Shown: piece by piece, positions 36,202 through 48,900 of the stretch
How positions within the stretch are numbered: the stretch's first letter is position 1
Layout: each line of letters begins with the position of its first letter
NCBI GenBank assembly: GCA_026874595.1
Contig: CM049317.1
Location: 33,757,901-33,821,900 of the forward strand
Reading direction: 5' to 3'
DNA: 64,000 nucleotides
From: Sipunculus nudus
Taxonomy: Eukaryota; Annelida; Sipuncula; Golfingiida; Sipunculidae
Notes under the pieces: generated by a model
The model's database searches: none
What the model was told of the DNA's origin: nothing
Seen by the model: only the letters and a program-made list of their open reading frames with translations
Translations under genes and position numbers: made by a program

Positions 36202-37307
36202 TCAGGAAAAAAATATTTACTCATTTAACATGAAAAATTTTAAAACTAGAGTCTATTTTCCCGAGTATATATTTATGTTTAATTAAGATTCAATTGTTTA
36301 CCCAAAATTAGATCTGAATTTTGTAATTTTTTTTAGTTATTAGCATTTTGCCCAACTTTGACCATGGCACTTTTTTTTTCTGTAAGTACCATTGATTTAA
36401 TTTTCACAGTATGTAAACATAAATATTTTATTTGTTTAATCTGAAATTTAAAAATAAAAGCTAGTTATTGATTTTTTTCTTGAGGCTCTATTGTAGTCAT
36501 TTGCTTTGATTACAGATTACAGATGCAGGGTCCCACTCCAGGTCACTGGAAGTCAGCTATACAAGGGTTTCTGATTTGTTACAGTCACTGGGGGAGATCC
36601 CATGCTGTGACAGGTGTACAGTTATTCTCATATCACCACCCCAATCATCCCCCCCCCCCCCACCCCCTGGCAAACCCAACCCACTAAGAGTGTTATGCAG
36701 TAATTGTTATTGTTTTCACTGTATCTCCTTAATTGTAATGCTGTTTCCACTCTGATATGCAAAAACTTTCCTTGAAAAAGTAATTCAAGGTGTAATCCAG
36801 AAGATGCAATGTTGTATAATGTAGCATTTTGAAAGAAATCAATTTTCTTTTAAATGATTTTAACAAATATAATTGAACCCATCAGTATGCTTAAATTTAT
36901 AAAATATGAAGCACATTACAGATAAATAAAGACACAATTAAAAACTGTGAAATCTAAATCAAGTATTATTTTTAGATATCTATTGTTTTGCAGATTTAAA
37001 AGATATATTTTTGTGGTAAAAATAAATAAACATTTGTATGCATTATGTGGTGTTATCTGACAAGATTGAGATTTATGATGATACAGTTGAGAATTATGAA
37101 TCAACTTTAATATTCAGATATATGTTATATTGGAAATGTATAGAAATATAAACTTAAATTTAAAAAAAAAACTGATGTGATAAAAAATGAGGATTTAATA
37201 CAAACGTTTGTTCATTATTTTCCTGCCTCAGCAGAATTTGAGATCAGGCTTTGTTTGCCCTGTTTTATGTTGTTAATAAGTTATATTCCAACTGTATTCA
37301 TTTCATT
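36202..37307 (-). mobile_element. inverted A-type fragment
   Basis: The sequence 36202-36480 is the reverse complement of the A-type core around 32866-33080 (CCCAACTTTGACCATGGCA, ACCCAAAATTAGATCTGAAT). The poly-C tract at 36650-36662 matches the poly-G tract at 32709-32724 in inverse order. An inverted A-type 5' end (CAGCTGAGCACAGTGACCCA then TGGGTCCCTTGTT) lies at 39837-39872, so the inverted copy may span 36202-39872 with C2 inside it. Confidence 0.55.
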
Positions 37308-39513
37308 AACAAGGCCTACAGGCCTAATGCGAACCTGTGCAAAGTTTAGGAGTATGAATGGAGGTTTATTTTTAAAATTTAATATTGATCCTCCTAAGTC
37401 CTGCATATCTACCTTAGTCAATATGATTTCAGCAAAATGGACGTTTCTGACCTGCAAGTTTCGGACTAGGACATTTTAAAACCAGAATATGGGTAGTCGA
37501 CAAGCCACTATGTGTATCTGCAGAAATCAGAGTGGGATGGGTGAAGTGAGGCATGGATTAAGTGACAAGGGGAATAGAGCTTGGTGTGTTGCATATTAGC
37601 ATGGATGTCTGCAGCTTAAATGTGAATGTAGGTGGTGCCACCTGTCATAAAATCGAGAAAATTGTCCAGGATGTATAAACCTGCAAAATTTCAGGTGGAT
37701 AAGTCAAACCACTGCCGAGATATGAGTGATTTTATCCCAAAGCAGATCAACAGATGGATGCTGTGCATAAGTGGTTGCAGGTGGCGCCACCAGTTTTGCC
37801 TATAATGAAGTGCTATGTGAGATCTATACACATGCAAAATTTTGGCCTAATCGGTCAAACGGTTCCCAAGATATGAGCTTGGATGTCTGCAGAGTAAATG
37901 TGAATGTAGGTGGCGACACCTGTCACAAAATCAAGAAAGCTGTCAATGATGTAAAATACCTGCAAAATTTCAGGTGGATAAGTCAAACCACTGCTGAGAT
38001 ATGAGTGATTTTATCCAAAGGCAGGTGAACAGATGGACGCTGTGCATAAGTGGTTGCAGGTGGCACCACCAGTTTTGCCTATGATAAAGAGCTATGTAAG
38101 ATCTATACACATGCAAAATTTTGGCCCAATCGGTCAAACGGTTCCCGAGATATGAGCTTAGATGTCTACAGAGTAAATGTGAATGTAGGTGGCGCCACCT
38201 GTCATAAAATCGAGAAAGCTGTCCAGGATGTATAAACCTGCAAAATTTCAGGTGGATAAGTCAAATCACTGCTGAGATATGAGTAATATTATCCCAAGGC
38301 AGATGAACAGATGGACGCTGTGCAAAATTGGTTGAAGGTGGTGCCACCATTTTTAGTGTATGTTATAAAGCTATCAAAGGGCTACATTTGTGCAAAATTT
38401 TTAGCCTGATCGGTCAAACTGTTCCAGAGATATGTGGGTTTATGTGTGGAAACAGACGCACAAATGGACACTGGGCAGCAAGGAAAGGTAAGAGGTCAAC
38501 CAAAAATGAAGGCGCAGCAATTCACATGTGACCTGATGATAAACCCGATTCGCTTAAAATGCAAACCAAGTTTTTCAAACAGTTGAAAGATATAGTTCCA
38601 ATAATCTGGGAATTCTGCATCTAAACATTGGGTCCAGACATCTAGACGCTGTGTCTAGAGGTCTAGACACATTGTTTAGACACCCCCCCCCCCCCAGGCC
38701 AGGTCAGTTGCCATGGTGATGTCTGGACCCCACCTGTTTGTACTGAGTGACCTCTTGACTTGGCTGCATGAAGTCAAATCTGTACTCAAATACAGAAAGC
38801 CTTTCTCAAATGGCTACAATGTTTTTTTCAAACTGTATTTACCCAATCTATTCTTATAAAACTGGCAGAACCCTACCATAGAATAATTCTTGTAAAGTTT
38901 AAACCAATCAGCTGAACAGTTTCATCATAAATCAGTGTATAAGCTAGAAGAGTTTAAAATTACATTTTTGCTTGTAAAAAACACATCAATGTAGGTGGTG
39001 CCAACAATACCTCAAAATTAGATATGACATATGTGACAAATAAAATTTGATCATTATATCTCTAGCCTTTTCTGTGACATATAAAATTTGGTCATTATAT
39101 CTCTAGCCTTTTCTGAGATTTTAATTTTAGTGTGCTTTTTTGGACAGATGACTAAGTTCAACCTCCTGTAACTCGGCCAAAAATCTCCGAACTGGAACCA
39201 TTTGAACAAACTTGAGAGAGATTGTTCCAGGAATAATTTCTGTGAAATATTGGACAATTTGGCTGGACAGTTTCAGAGAAGAAGATTTTTAAAGGTTTTT
39301 AAGCTTTTTCCCTATAAAATCTAAGAAAATGCAGTTAGCCAAAAAATAAGCAAAATCTGATGGAGTTTTTTAGATGACTAATTTTTTGCATAAAATTTGG
39401 TGATGCTAACTCTTGCTGTTTTCAAGATAGTATGGGTTAACGTACAGACGACGGACACCGGGCGGATGCCGGACGATGCCACACCATCGCATAAGCTCAC
39501 AGGTTCGCTAAAA
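37308..39513 (+). mobile_element. element C2, palindrome-array type
   Basis: Left end AACAAGGCCTACAGGCCTAA with GCGAACCTGTG at 37329-37339. Right end CACAGGTTCGC at 39498-39508 then TAAAAA, a perfect 11-bp inverted pair. The core has about three 278-bp units (palindromes near 37630, 37780, 37910, 38060, 38190 and 38336). The 3' spacer and TCTAGAC cluster follow as in C1. It is shorter than C1 by about four units, as expected from unit loss or gain. Confidence 0.78.
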
Positions 39514-42058
39514 ATATATATATATATTTAATAATATAAATTATACAAAAAAATAGATTCAATTGAACAAATGTGTAAACTACTGAAATGTCAACAGTTA
39601 ATCAAAAAGCCAACTGATGATAATGGTAATGGTACAGATCATTTGTTCACAAACTGCTCACATGCTTCAGTTTCTACATTAGGAAACACATGGTCAGGTC
39701 ACAAAATATTATTTGCAACAATTTCTTGCTCATCAATACAAACCAATCATATAATCCCACCATGGCCTTTATTACCTCTTCCTCTTACACTTTATCTCCA
39801 TTTGATATTATTTTAGATTTTTACCTTCAAGGTCAACCAGCTGAGCACAGTGACCCATGGGTCCCTTGTTTAGATGACTAATTTTATGCATAAAATTTCG
39901 TGATGCTAATTCTTGCCTTTTCAAGATAGTATGGGTTTACGTACAGACGACGGCGTCCCCACATCATCGCATAAACTCACAGGTTTGCTAAAAAATTGAG
40001 GTTTTTCCTTAATTTCTCAAAGTAACTAAGTCGCAAAGACCCAGTTTTCAGCTTGGTAGGAGATCTTGGGGTCATTTAACATTATGCCGAATTTTGGATT
40101 CCTAGGTCTTACGGTTTCAAAACATGCCACATCTAGGACGGACGGATGACGGACAATGGACCACGACTTTAGCTCAGATGACTTATAGTCAGCTGAGCTA
40201 AAAAATAAGCTGAATACCACAACATTTGACATGTGACAGATTATTGCATAAAATTTGGGGATGGTAGCTCCTGCCATTCCTGAGAAATTATGGGTTAATG
40301 TACATATGACCAATGACCCCGTACAAAAAAAGGTCAATGCAGATGGCGCCACCAATACCTGAATTTCATATATGACTCATGTGACTAAAACACTTGCAAA
40401 AAATTTGGTGATGATAGCTCCGGCCATTTCTGAGACTGTCATTTTAGTATGCTTTTTTGACAGATGACTAAGTTCAACTTCCTCTAACTCGGCCAAAATT
40501 CAGCGAACTTGAACCATTCAAACAAACTTGAGAGAGATTGTATAAAAGATTATTTCTGAGAAATATTGAACAATTTGGCTTTACCATTTTGGAGGAGAAG
40601 ATTTTTAAAGGTTTTTTACCTTTTTCTCTATAAAATCTAAGAAAATGCAGAATTTTTCAGATGGCTAATTTTTTGCATTAAATTTCATGATGCTAGCTCC
40701 AGTCGTTTTTAAAATAGTTTGGGTTAACGTACAGACGGCGGACGCCGCCACACCATGGCATTAGCTCACAGGTTTGCTAAAAATTACTACAGATGCATAT
40801 TGAATGCAAAATTATTATACAGATACATCTCACTGATGGCAGAATCTTGATTTAAGTTGAGTATGGATAACTATTATTTATAATCCATGTACAGCCGTCT
40901 TTATATACCCAAAGAGAGCTGTATACCTGTGATTGTAAACATTGCCTGGCATGAGGAATATCTAAAATCATAAATCTACACTTTTTAAAAGCTTTTAAAA
41001 AACATTCTTGTCAATATTAACCATAGATAACCTGAAATCTAAATGTCTAGAGGTATGATGTAATGGATGCTGATAAACAGGTGCCAGGCTAGATGTATCT
41101 GCTTCACACAGCTTACATATAAGGTAAAATGACTCAATTCAGCCAAAATTCATTCTTTGGAACCATAAAAGACAATTATTATAAGAGTTATTCAGGGGAT
41201 TATTCTTGTAAAATATTAAACAAATATGCCTCAGTGGCCTCAGTCAAAAACGTTTTACAGGTTTATAACTCATATGGGAAATTAAAGCAAAATGGCTAAG
41301 TTAAGCTTCTCATAACTCAGCCAAAAATCACTGAACCAAAACCATTTGAACAAACTTGAATTATCAACATCTAAGGATAATTAATGTGTGAGATTTAAGA
41401 ATTTGGCCCAGTGGTTTTTGAGAAGAAGATCTTTGTAGCCATTTAAAAGAAGTTTTTTGTAGCCGTCAGTATCATATGGGCACTGATGACCCCTGCTGAA
41501 AAAAAGGCTAAAACAGGTGGCGCCACCATTACCTCAATTTCGGGTATGACTCATGTGACCAACATTGGCATAAAATTTGGTGATGATAGCTCAAGGTGTT
41601 TCTGGGATTGTAATTTTAGTATGCTTTTTTGGATAGATGACTAAGTTCAACTTCCTGTAACTCAGCCAAAAACCACCTACCTTAAACCATTCAAACAAAC
41701 GTGAGAAAGATTGTTCCAGGAATCATTTCTGTGAAATATTGGACAATTTGGCTGAACGGTTTTGGAGAAGAAGATTTTTAAAGCTTTTTTAGCTTTTTCC
41801 CAATAAAATCTAAGAAAATGCAGTTAGCCAAAAAATAAGCAAAATCCCATAGAGTTTTTAGATGACTAATTTTTTGCATAAATTTTGTGAGGCTTACTCT
41901 TACCATTTTCAAGATAGTATGGGTTAACGTACAGACACCGGACACCGGAGGCCAGAAGACGCCACACCATCGAATAAGCTCACAGGTTCGCTAAAAATCA
42001 AGAGGGTGCCACCAGTCTGCAGGAACTTATGAAACACTCCATGACCAACATGCATGTA
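39514..42058. repeat. patchwork of element fragments
   Basis: In order: a short unique or inverted A-type segment ending in an inverted 5' terminus (39837-39872); a second C-type 3' end at 39873-39990; an A-type 3' end with hairpin 40170-40200; two more C-type 3' segments ending with CACAGGTTTGCTAAAAA (about 40770) and CACAGGTTCGCTAAAAA (about 41996); and a short piece of the AGTCTGCAGGAA array (about 42000-42058). The repeated C-type 3' ends without matching 5' ends suggest tandem dimers or truncated nested copies. Confidence 0.55.
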
Positions 42059-45000
42059 AACAAGTGACCCATGGGTCATGACGCTCAGCTGACTGGGAAG
42101 AGATTCACAAAAGGAAATTTTATCATCAGAATGGTAGATACCCATTCAACTGAAGCATCAAACAGATTAACTAACAGGCCAAGATTTAGTCTGTATTTAT
42201 ATATCTGAAAAATAGAGAAAAAATGTGTAAACTTTAAAAACTAGAATACGGGTAGCCGACAAGTGACTACGTGTATCTGCCAAAATCAGAGTGAAGTGAG
42301 GCATGGATTGAGTGGCAAGGGGAAACAGAGTGAGGTATGTTGCATATTAGCATGGATGTCTGCAGCCTAAATGTGTATGTAGGTTGTGCAACCTACCACA
42401 AATCCAGAAAGCTGTCCAAGTTGTATACATATGCAAAATTTTAGGCAGAAAAGTCAAACCACTGATATGAGTGATTTTAGCCCACGGCAGACAAACAGAC
42501 AGACGCTGTGCAAAAATGGTTGCAGTTTTGTGTATGATAAAGACCTATGTGAGATCTAAACACAAGCACAATTTTGGCCCAATCGGTCAAATGGTTCCTG
42601 AGATATTAGCTTGGATGTGTGCAGCATTAACAAGAATGTAGGTGGCGCCACCTGTCATAAAATCAAGAAAGCTATCCAGGATGTATAAACCTGCAAAATT
42701 TTAGGCAGTTATGTCAAACCACTACAGAGAAATGAGTGATTTTAGGCCACGGCAGACCAACAGACAGACGCTGTGCAAAATGTGCAAAAATGGTTGCAGG
42801 TGGCCCCTCCAGTTTTGTGTATGATAAAGACCTATATGAGATCTATACACATGCAAAATTTTGGCCCAATCGTTCAAACGGTTCCCAAGATATGAGCTTG
42901 GATGTCTGCAGCATAAACTAGAATAAAGGTGGCGCCACCTGTCATAAAATCAAGAAAGCTATCCAGGATGTATAAAACTGCAAAATTTTAGGCAGATATG
43001 TCAAACCACACCCAAGATGTGAGTGACATTATTGCACGGCAGACAAACAGACAGACGCTGTGCAAAAATGGTTGCAGGTGGCGCCACCAGTTTAGCGTAT
43101 GATAAAGAGCTATGTTAGATCTATATACATGCAAAATTTTGGCCCGATCGGTCAAACGGTTCCCACAATATGAGCTTGGATGTCATCAGCGTGAATGAGA
43201 ATGTAGGTGGCGCCACCTGTCATAAAATCAAGAAAGCTATCCAGGATGTATACGCATGCCGAATTTCAGGTGAATTAGTCAATTCACTGCAGAGATATGA
43301 GTGATTTTAACCAAAGGCAGATGAACAGATGGACACTGTGCAAACATGGTTACAGGTGGCGCCACCATTTTTTGTGTATGTTATAGAGCTATCCAAGGGC
43401 TACATTAGTATAAATTTTATTTCCTGATCAGTCAAACGGTTCCTGAGATATGAGCTTGGAAAGCTTATAAAATCAAGTCCCAGAGGAGCTCTCTGGAAAC
43501 GAACGCGGCAACGGCGGAGGAACCCGGTCAAAAACATAGTATCCACAAAACTTTGTTTTGGCGGGTACAAAAATACAGGTGGCTCCACCAGTCTGCAGAA
43601 ACTAATAAAAACACTTACAAACATCAATATCCATGCAAAGAATCATGGTGAACTCCCCATTAGTTGTTCAGATACTTCAGCTTTTGTATCAAATTGTCCA
43701 TTATTCTGAGGGATACTTTGGAGTCCTATAGCTTGAAGGATATGGGTAACAGAGACCTAAGTTTCCACAGGCACTTTTCATGGGTCTTCTTGCACGACAA
43801 GAATGAAGATTCTAGGTCCAGTTGTTGCGATTTGTACCCTGTTGACATATAACCACATCTTTAAAGGTATCAAAAAAAGAGAAAAAAAATCGTTAAAATT
43901 TGAAAAAAATAGAGGTGGCGCACCCAGTCTGCAGAAACTGATGGAACAGGTCATGATCAATATGTATGCCGAATATCATGACCATCAGTGTTGTAGTTAT
44001 TGAGATACTGCAGTTTTTGTATCAAATTTTCCATTATTCTGGGGGGTAATTTGGAGCCATACAGCTTAAAGAATATGGGTAACAGAGACCTAATTTCAGG
44101 TTTCCATGGAGACTTTTCATGGGTCTCCCTGTGTGTCAAGAATGAAGATTCTAGGTCCAGTTTTAATGATTTGTGCCCTGTTAACAGATGTTCATAACTT
44201 TAAAGGTCTCAAAAATAGAGAAAAATATCGTAAAAAAACCCGAACAAATACAGGTGGTGCCACCAGTCTGCAGAAACTGATGAAACACTCCATGATCAAT
44301 ATCCATGAAAACAATTATGGTGATCTCTGCATTAGTTGTTCAGATACTTCAGCTTTTGTATCAAATTTTCAATTATTCTGAGCTGTACTTTGGAGTGCCA
44401 TAGCTCAAAGGATATGGGTAACAGAGACCTAATTTCAGGAATCCATGGAGACTTATCATGGGTCTCCCTGTGTGTCAACAATGAAGATTCTAGGTCCAGT
44501 CCTTACGATTTGTACCCTGTTGACAGATAACTACATCCTGAAAGGTCTCGAAAATAGAGATAAAAAATTGTGAAAATTTGAAAAAATACAGGTGGCACCA
44601 CCAGTCTGCAGGTACTGATGAAACACCTCTTGATCAATATGTATGACAAAAATCATGACCATCAGTGTTGTAGTTATTGAGATGTTGCAGTTTGTTTTTA
44701 TCAAATTTTCCATTATTCTGGGGGGTTATTGGGAGCCCCCCATAGCTCAAAGGATATGGGTAACAGAGACCTTATTTCAGGTTTCCATGCAGACTTTTTA
44801 TGGACCTCTCAGTGTGTCAAGAATGAAGATTCTAGGTCCAGTCTTTATGATTTGTGCCCTGTTAACAGCTGTTCACATTTTTAAATTCGTAAAAAATCGA
44901 AAAATCCAGGTGGCGCCACCAGTCTGCAGGAAGTGATGGAACATCTCATGATCAATACGTATGCCAAAAATCATGACCATCAGTTAAGTAGTTAATGAGA

Positions 45001-45935
45001 TATTGAAGTTTTTGTATGAAATTTTTGACTTTTCTGGGGGGTACTTTGGGGCCCCATAGCTCGAAGGATATGGGTAACAGAGATCTAATTTATGGTTTCC
45101 ACGGAGACTCTTAATAGGTTTCTCAGTGTGTCGAGAATGAAGATTCTAGGTCCAGCGGTTACGATTTGTGCCATGTTAACAGATGACAGCATCTTTAACC
45201 GTCTCAAAAATAGAGGAAAAAATTGTAAAAAAATCGAAAAATACAGATGGCGCCACCAGTCTGCAGGAACTTATGGAACATCTCATGATCAATATGTATG
45301 CCAAAAATCATGACCATCAGTGTTGTAGTTATTGAGATATTGAAGCTTTTGTATGAAATTTTTTACTATTCTGGGGGGTACTTTGGGGCCCCATAGCTCG
45401 AAGGATATGGGTAACAGAGACCTAATTTCTGGTTTCCAAGGAGATTTTTCATGGACCTCTCAGTGTATCAAGAATTAAGATTCTAGGTCTAGGCTTTACG
45501 ATTTGTGCCTTGTTAATAGATGTTCACATTTTTAAAGGTCTCAAAAATAGAGAAAAAAATTTGTAAAAAATCGAAAAATACAGGTGGCGCCACCAGTCTG
45601 CAGGAAATGATGGAACATCTCATGATCAATATGTATGCCAAAAATCATGACCATCAGTCAAGTAGTTAATGAGATATTGAAGTTTTTGTATGAAATTTTT
45701 GACTTTTCTGGGGGGTACTTTGGGGCCCCATAGCTCGAAGGATATGGGTAACAGAGACCTAATTTCTGGTTTCCAAGGAGATTTTTCATGGACCTCTCAG
45801 AATCCCAAGTTACAAAGTTCTAGGTTCAGCGGTTACGATTTGTGCCTGGTTAACGGACGGACAGACGGACAGACGGACGACGTACAAAGAGTGATCGCTA
45901 TAGCTCAGATGACTTTCAGTCAGCTGAGCTAAAAA
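42059..45935 (+). mobile_element. composite element D, first unit with 5' end
   Basis: It begins AACAAGTGACCCATGGGTCA then TGACGCTCAGCTG. Parts in order: a 5' arm (to about 42240); a C-like array of ~280-bp palindrome units (about 42360-43400); a different array of ~340-bp units (about 43560-45830); an ACGGACAG run (45855-45885); a hairpin (45901-45931); and CTAAAAA. Perfect palindromes lie at 42641-42652, 42928-42939, 43078-43089, 43206-43217 and 43355-43366. No coding potential was seen. The two array types in one element make it a mosaic of otherwise separate families. Confidence 0.72.
43560..45830 (+). repeat. tandem array of ~340-bp units (AGTCTGCAGGAA type), first copy
   Basis: Seven units are recognised by GGTGG-N-CCACC followed by AGTCTGCAG, near 43574, 43914, 44255, 44591, 44910, 45250 and 45592. 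Each also has CATAGCTCGAAGGATATGGG, TAACAGAGACCTAATTT, GAAGATTCTAGGTCCAG and GATTTGTGCCCTGTTAACAG. The last unit runs into the ACGG run. Similarity between neighbouring units varies, and the last three units are closest to one another. Confidence 0.9.
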
Positions 45936-48900
45936 CTAGAATACGGGTAGCCGACAAGTGACTACGTGTATCTGCCAAAATCAGAGTGGAACGGGTGAAG
46001 TGAGGCATGGATTGAGTGGCAAGGGGAAACAGAGTGAGGTATGTTGCATATTAGCATGGATGTCTGCAGCCTAAATGTGTATGTAGGTTGTGCAACCTAC
46101 CACAAATCCAGAAAGCTGTCCAACTTGTATACATATGCAAAATTTTAGGCAGAAAAGTCAAACCACTACATGGATATGAGTGATTTTAGCCCACGGCAGA
46201 CAAACAGACAGACGCTGTGCAAAAATGGTTGCAGTTTTGTGTATGATAAAGACCTATGTGAGATCTAAACACAAGCACAATTTTGGCCCAATCGGTCAAA
46301 TGGTTCCTGAGATATTAGCTTGGATGTGTGCAGCGTTAACTAGAATGTAGGTGGTGCCACCTGTCATAAAATCAAGAAAGCTATCCAGGATGTATAAACC
46401 TGCAAAATTTTAGGCAGTTATGTCAAACCACTACAGAGAAATGAGTGATTTTAGGCCACGGCAGACAAACAGACAGACGCTGTGCAAAATGTGCAAAAAT
46501 GGTTGCAGGTGGCCCCTCCAGTTTTGTGTATGATAAAGACCATGTGAGATCTATACACATGCAAAATTTTGGCCCAATCTTTCAAACAGTTCCCGAGATA
46601 TGAGCTTGGATGTCTGCAGCATAAACTGGAATAAAGGTGGCGCCACCTGTCATAAAATCAAGAAAGCTATCCAGGATGTATAAAACTGCAAAATTTTAGG
46701 CAGATATGTCAAACCACTGCCAAGATGTGAGTGACTTTATTGCACGGCAGACAAACAGACAGACGCTGTGCAAAAATGGTTGCAGGTGGTGCCACCAGTT
46801 TTGCGTATGATAAAAAGCTATGTTAGATCTATACACATACAAAATTTTGGCCCCGGATCGGTCAAACGGTTCCCGAGATATGAGCTTGGATGTCATCAGC
46901 GTGAACGTTAATGTAGGTGGTGCCACCTGTCATAAAATCAAGAAAGCTATCCAGGATGTATAAAACTGCAAAATTTCAGGTAAATTAGTCAATTCACTGC
47001 AGAGATATGAGTGTTTTAACCAAAGGCAGATGAACAGATGGACACTGTGCAAACATGGTTACAGGTGGCGCCACCATTTTTTGTATATGTTATAGAGCTA
47101 TCCAAAGGCTACATTAGTATAAATTTTATTTCCTGATCAGTCAAACGGTTCCCGAGTTATGAGCTTGGAAAGCTCATAAAATCAAGTCCCAGAGGAGCTC
47201 TCTGGAAACTAACGCGGCAACGGCGGAGGAACCCGGTCAAAAACATAGTATCCACAAACTTCGTTTTGGCGGGTACAAAAATACAGGTGGCTCCACCAGT
47301 CTGCAGAAACTAATAAAAACACTTACAAACATCAATATCCATGCAAAGAATCATGGTGATCTCCCCATTAGTTGTTCAGATACTTCAGCTTTTGTATCAA
47401 ATTGTCCATTATTCTGAGGGATACGTCGGAGTCCTATAGCTTGAAGGATATGGGTAACAGAGACCTAATTTTAAGTTTCCACAGGCACTTTTCATGTGCC
47501 TCCTTGCATGACAAGAATGAAGATTCTAGGTCCAGTTGTTGCGATTTGTACCCTGTTGACAGATAACCACATCTTTAAAGGTATCAAAAAAAGAGAAAAA
47601 AATCGTAAAAATTTGAAAAAAATAGAGGTGGCACACCCAGTCTGCAGAAACTGATGGAACAGGTCATGATCAATATGTATGCGGAAAATCATGACCATCA
47701 GTGTTGTAGTTATTGAGATACTGCAGTTTTTGTATCAAATTTTCCATTATTCTGGGGGGTAATTTGGAGCCATACAGCTTAAAGAATATGGGTAACAGAG
47801 ACCTAATTTCAGGTTTCCATGGAGACTTCTCATGGGTCTCCCTGTGTGTCAAGAATGAAGATTCTAGGTCCAGTTTTAATGATTTGTGCCCTGTTAACAG
47901 ATGTTCATAACTTTAAAGGTCTCAAAAATAGAGAAAAAATTCGTAAAAAAACCCGAACAAATACAGGTGGTGCCACCAGTCTGCAGAAACTGATGAAACA
48001 CTCCATGATCAATATCCATGAAAACAATTATGGTGATCTCTGCATTAGTTGTTCAGATACTTCAGCTTTTGTATCAAATTTTCCATTATCCTGAGCTGTA
48101 CTTTGGAGTGCCATAGCTCAAAGGATATGGGTAACAGAGACCTAATTTCAGGTGTCCATGGAGACTTATCATGGGTCTGTGTGTCAACAATGAAGATTCA
48201 AGGTCCAGTCCTTACGATTTGTACCCTGTTGACAGATAACTACATCCTGAAAGGTCTCAAAAATAGAGAAAAAAAAATTGTGAAAATTTGAAAAAATACA
48301 GGTGGCACCACTAGTCTGCAGGTACTGATGAAACACCTCTTGATCAATATGTATGCCAAAAATCATGACCATCAGTGTTGTAGTTATTGAGATGTTGAAG
48401 TTTGTTTTTATCAAATTTTCCATTATTCTGGGGGGTTATTGGGAGCCCCCCATAGCTCAAAGGATATGGGTAACAGAGACCTTATTTCAGGTTTCCATGC
48501 AGACTTTTTATGGACCTCACAGTGTGTCAAGAATGAAGATTCTAGGTCCAGTCTTTATGATTTGTGCCCTGTTAACAGCTGTTCACATTTTTAAATTCGT
48601 AAAAAATCGAAAAATTCAGGTGGCGCCACCATTCTGCAGGAAGTGATGGAACATCTCATGATCAGTACGTATGCCAAAAATCATGACCATCAGTCATGTA
48701 GTTAATGAGATATTGAAGTTTTTGTATGAAATTTTTGACTTTTCTGGGGGGTACTTTGGGGCCCCATAGCTCGAAGGATATGGGTAACAGAGATCTAATT
48801 TATGGTTTCCATGGAGACTTTTAATAGGTTTCTCAGTGTGAGGAGAATGAAGATTCTAGGTCCAGCGGTTACGATTTGTGCCACGTTAACAGATGACACA

